DNA from: Roseateles sp. SL47
GTDB lineage: Bacteria; Pseudomonadota; Gammaproteobacteria; Burkholderiales; Burkholderiaceae_C
Reading direction: 5' to 3'
Length of the DNA stretch: 64,000 nt
Assembly: GCF_026625885.1 (NCBI RefSeq)
Contig: NZ_CP113068.1
Coordinates: 1,054,001 to 1,118,000, forward strand
Shown here in pieces: positions 61,803-64,000 of the stretch; position 1 is the stretch's first letter, and each line of letters starts with the position of its first letter. The notes beneath the pieces are model-generated. The model did no database searches. It was given only the letters and a program-made list of their open reading frames with translations, and was not told the DNA's origin. Position numbers and translations under genes: made by a program.

Positions 61803-62576
61803 ATGGCCAAGATTTTCTGCGTTGCAAATCAAAAGGGTGGTGTCGGCAAGACCACCACGACCGTGAACCTGGCCGCTGGCCTGGCGAAGATCGGCCAGCG
61901 CGTGCTGGTGGTGGACCTGGACCCCCAAGGCAATGCCACCATGGGTTCCGGCATCGACAAGCGGGCGCTCACGGCGAGCGTCTACGACGTGCTGCTGGAG
62001 TCCACGACCGTCGCAGAAGCGCGTCAACGTGCGGAAGCTTCGGGCTATGACGTGCTGGGGGCCAACCGGGAACTGGCCGGCGCCGAAGTGGAGCTGGTGG
62101 AGTTGGAGCGCCGCGAGCAGCGCTTGAAGACTGCCTTGGCCGCCGTCGACAAGGATTACGACTTCATCCTGATCGACTGCCCCCCCTCCCTCTCCATGCT
62201 GACCCTCAACGGGCTGTGCTCAGCCCACGGCGTGGTGGTGCCAATGCAGTGCGAGTACTTTGCACTGGAAGGCCTGACCGACCTGGTGAACACCATCAAG
62301 CAGATCCACGCGAACCTGAATGCTGATCTGCAAATCATCGGGCTGCTCCGCGTGATGTTTGACCCGCGCATCACCCTGCAGCAGCAGGTCAGCGAACAGC
62401 TGAAGGCCCACTTTGGCGAGAAGGTGTTCGACACCGTCATTCCGCGCAATGTGCGGCTGGCTGAAGCCCCAAGTTATGGCATGCCCGGTGTGGTGTTCGA
62501 TGGGGCATCCAAGGGGGCGCAGGCCTTCATCGACTTCGCCAAGGAAATGGTGCAGCGTGTGGGGTCGATGCGGTGA
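61803..62576 (+). CDS. parA: Chromosome-partitioning ATPase ParA
   Basis: The 257-residue product is a Walker-type ParA/Soj ATPase for chromosome segregation. It begins MAKIFCVANQKGGVGKTTTT (deviant Walker A with the signature lysine), followed by VLVVDLDPQGNATMGSGI, DFILIDCPPSLSMLTLNGLC and MQCEYFALEGLTDLVNTI. It lacks the N-terminal helix-turn-helix of plasmid ParA, so it is the chromosomal type. ATG 61803 is chosen; GTG 61797 is two codons upstream. Three parS or parS-like sites surround it. Its stop overlaps the next gene (GTGA). Confidence 0.95.
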   Translation: MAKIFCVANQKGGVGKTTTTVNLAAGLAKIGQRVLVVDLDPQGNATMGSGIDKRALTASVYDVLLESTTVAEARQRAEASGYDVLGANRELAGAEVELVELERREQRLKTALAAVDKDYDFILIDCPPSLSMLTLNGLCSAHGVVVPMQCEYFALEGLTDLVNTIKQIHANLNADLQIIGLLRVMFDPRITLQQQVSEQLKAHFGEKVFDTVIPRNVRLAEAPSYGMPGVVFDGASKGAQAFIDFAKEMVQRVGSMR

Positions 62577-63400
62577 ATCCCACGGTAGCCACGCCCCCGG
62601 GTCTCGATCTCTCCGCCCCCGCCGCAGCGCTGCGTGACCTCGCATGGCGTGCGGAACAAGCTGGGCTTAATGCCGCCGCTTCTCCACGTGAAACATTGAT
62701 CGAAGGATGGTTGCTGCGCCTGTCCCCCGGCAAGGCACGCCGCTCCCGTTGCATCAACGCCCTGGGGACCACCGGCCAACTCCCCATCGATGAATTGCTG
62801 GCGCGAAGCCGCCGCAGCTTTGAGCAAGCCGGCTTGCCCGTCCTGATGCGTATGACGCCCTTCAGCCAGCCCCCCGAGCTGGACGCGTGGCTGGCATCGC
62901 GAGGGTGGAAGGCATTTGATCCTTCCGACGTGAAGGTGATGCCCAGCCTGGAGCTGTTGGACACTTCCGACGGCCAGGAAGCGTCGCCGCTGATGGCCCT
63001 GACGAGGGAAGCCTATGCGGACCAGGTGGGACGGCTGCGCGGGTCGACGCCGGAAGAGATCCACGGCCATGCCGAACGCCTGCGGACAGCGCCGGTGCCT
63101 CATCAGGCCTTCTGCCTGCAGGCAGACGATGGCAGCCCGCTGGCCTATGGGCAGATCGCCGTCGACGGGTCCATCGTGGGTCTCTTCGACATCATGACTT
63201 CGCCCGAGCATCGCGGTCAGGGCCATGGGTATCGGCTCTGCGCGGCGCTGCTGAGGACCGCCCGCCAGCAGGGTGCAAGCGAAGCCTATCTGCAGGTGGC
63301 GGCCGACAACACCCCGGCTCAGTCCCTGTACGCGCGGCTGGGCTTCCAGCATGCCTACCGTTATCACTACCGCAGCGACGATCCGCGCGCGTGGCCCTGA
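62573..63400 (+). CDS. GNAT family N-acetyltransferase, coupled to parA
   Basis: The 275-residue product has an N-terminal GNAT-like half (EGWLLRLSPGKARRSRCINA, VLMRMTPFSQPPELDAWLAS) and a C-terminal catalytic-type GNAT domain with the acetyl-CoA loop SPEHRGQGHGYRLCAALL and VAADNTPAQSLYARLGF. It starts at GTG 62573, overlapping the parA stop, so the two are translationally coupled. In related genomes as recalled a similar gene lies between parA and parB; parB does not follow here. Substrate is unknown. Confidence 0.85.
   Translation: MNPTVATPPGLDLSAPAAALRDLAWRAEQAGLNAAASPRETLIEGWLLRLSPGKARRSRCINALGTTGQLPIDELLARSRRSFEQAGLPVLMRMTPFSQPPELDAWLASRGWKAFDPSDVKVMPSLELLDTSDGQEASPLMALTREAYADQVGRLRGSTPEEIHGHAERLRTAPVPHQAFCLQADDGSPLAYGQIAVDGSIVGLFDIMTSPEHRGQGHGYRLCAALLRTARQQGASEAYLQVAADNTPAQSLYARLGFQHAYRYHYRSDDPRAWP
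62685..62695. other. parS half-site
   Basis: CACGTGAAACA matches the right part of parS exactly, while the left arm is degraded. It lies in the acetyltransferase gene, 1.1 kb after the second site. Confidence 0.5.
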
Positions 63401-63415
63401 ACCGGGCGCACGCAT

Positions 63416-63850
63416 TCAATCGCGCGGCGTCCAGACCTTCAGCATGATGTGGCGGGTGAAGCCCGGCACATAGTCATGGACATGGGCCATGCAGACATAA
63501 CCCAGGTGCTCCAGCAGCTCGGACACATCATCCAGCAGCGTTTCCACCAGAGCGTCGACACAGCCCCGGCGCAAGGCTTGTGCTTCCAGCTGGCGCAGAC
63601 AGTCGCCGCCCAGCCCCTGCCCTCGAAGGTCCTCCCGGACCCAGAGATAGCTCACATACAGCCGCTGGAACTCGGTGCGGCCCCAACCGCCCGCCAGCAA
63701 CTCGCCGTCCTGGAACAGCGCCACCGCGATGTCCCGGGCATCACTGCCCTGCGCCTGCTGACGTCCATGCAGCAACACACCGTGCCGGATGTCCTCCAGG
63801 ACGGCGGCCGGGACGTCCTCATCCCGGCGCCAATGCCGCTCCACCGTCAC
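63416..63850 (-). CDS. GNAT family N-acetyltransferase
   Basis: The 144-residue product is a single GNAT domain: [40 protein letters not shown] (acetyl-CoA binding loop RGQGLG) and a terminal [20 protein letters not shown] with the PGFTRH tail seen in small toxin-tolerance-like acetyltransferases. It starts at GTG 63850, overlapping the argC stop (GTGA), so it is translated after argC. The substrate is unknown. It is convergent with the parA-linked acetyltransferase gene. Confidence 0.85.
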   Translation of the reverse strand: MTVERHWRRDEDVPAAVLEDIRHGVLLHGRQQAQGSDARDIAVALFQDGELLAGGWGRTEFQRLYVSYLWVREDLRGQGLGGDCLRQLEAQALRRGCVDALVETLLDDVSELLEHLGYVCMAHVHDYVPGFTRHIMLKVWTPRD

Positions 63851-64000
63851 ACCAATGCAGTGGCTTCGTCCACACCCAGGTGAACGTTCATCGACTGAAC
63901 AGCGGCACCACTGGCGCCCTTGCCGAGGTTGTCCAGACGAGCCATGACCAGAATCTGTTGGTCATGGCCAAACACGAAGAGGTCGACATCATTGGTGTCG
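63847..64000 (-). CDS. argC: N-acetyl-gamma-glutamyl-phosphate reductase ArgC, C-terminal end
   Basis: Only the last 50 codons are inside the window. They read [20 protein letters not shown] then [20 protein letters not shown], the C-terminal helix region of ArgC (the [12 protein letters not shown] motif is diagnostic); the FVFG form fits the shorter type 2 ArgC. ArgC reduces N-acetylglutamyl phosphate in arginine synthesis. Its stop overlaps the start of the GNAT gene. Confidence 0.85.
   Translation of the reverse strand, partial: DTNDVDLFVFGHDQQILVMARLDNLGKGASGAAVQSMNVHLGVDEATALV

Overview
The window is high-GC chromosomal DNA that reads as a betaproteobacterium of the order Burkholderiales, probably from the Roseateles/Mitsuaria/Rubrivivax side of the order. 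That is inferred from protein flavour and gene order (mnmG-rsmG-parA-acetyltransferase, livGF-SBP-livHM, oxyR beside katA, an N-terminal fragment of a PEP-CTERM-like exported protein); no database search was possible. Almost all of it is ordinary core genome. No tRNA, rRNA, CRISPR array or intact insertion sequence was seen.

Layout. 1-6.7 kb: edge of an exported protein gene, queA, recG, panB-panC and an OxyR-type regulator. 6.7-9.5 kb: a peroxide-defence block of katA, an unannotated 35-residue membrane peptide with its own ribosome site and terminator, and dps; katA and dps share a degenerate OxyR-like half-site. 9.5-16 kb: divergent phosphotransacetylase and acetate kinase, a DJ-1/PfpI relative lacking its cysteine, prfC, an outer-membrane barrel and a periplasmic metallo-beta-lactamase-fold hydrolase. 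16.3-21 kb: a branched-chain amino-acid ABC importer. 21.0-24.4 kb: an accessory island holding a decayed IS5-type transposase and an 824-residue unrecognised protein with a dinucleotide-binding fold. 24.6-28.6 kb: ubiA, ubiC, proC and small genes. 28.6-33.5 kb: a decayed GntR/MocR plus DUF2917 pair, a putA gene broken by a one-base deletion, and its Lrp-type regulator. 33.6-39.9 kb: two SRPBCC proteins flanking an alcohol dehydrogenase, then a four-gene PadR/tannase-type operon with a clear operator. 40-53 kb: VOC protein, PAP2 phosphatase, GGDEF/EAL protein, DUF4397 lipoprotein, nuclease-like protein, thioredoxin-fold protein, glutathione transferase, and a hydrolase with a NatAB-like exporter. 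53.1-58.1 kb: the candidate new system described next. 58.2-64 kb: DUF2061, YkgJ, mnmG, rsmG, parA, acetyltransferases and the argC end, with a parS cluster.

The most interesting locus is 53.1-58.1 kb. A DUF4902-like gene is divergent from a solo LuxR regulator. A lux-box-like dyad follows the LuxR gene, then a 59-residue double-glycine leader peptide, a perfect intercistronic hairpin, an HlyD-type adaptor and a C39-peptidase ABC exporter. The predicted core peptide starts and ends with the same hexapeptide TPKGTW and is acidic. This looks like a quorum-regulated, exported peptide (signal or bacteriocin) made and matured by its own operon.

Two window-wide patterns deserve attention. Three genes (DUF2917, putA, padR) carry one-base shifts in G/C runs, so either genuine decay or residual sequencing error must be excluded. 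Several gene 3' ends carry short tandem duplications that include or abut the stop codon.
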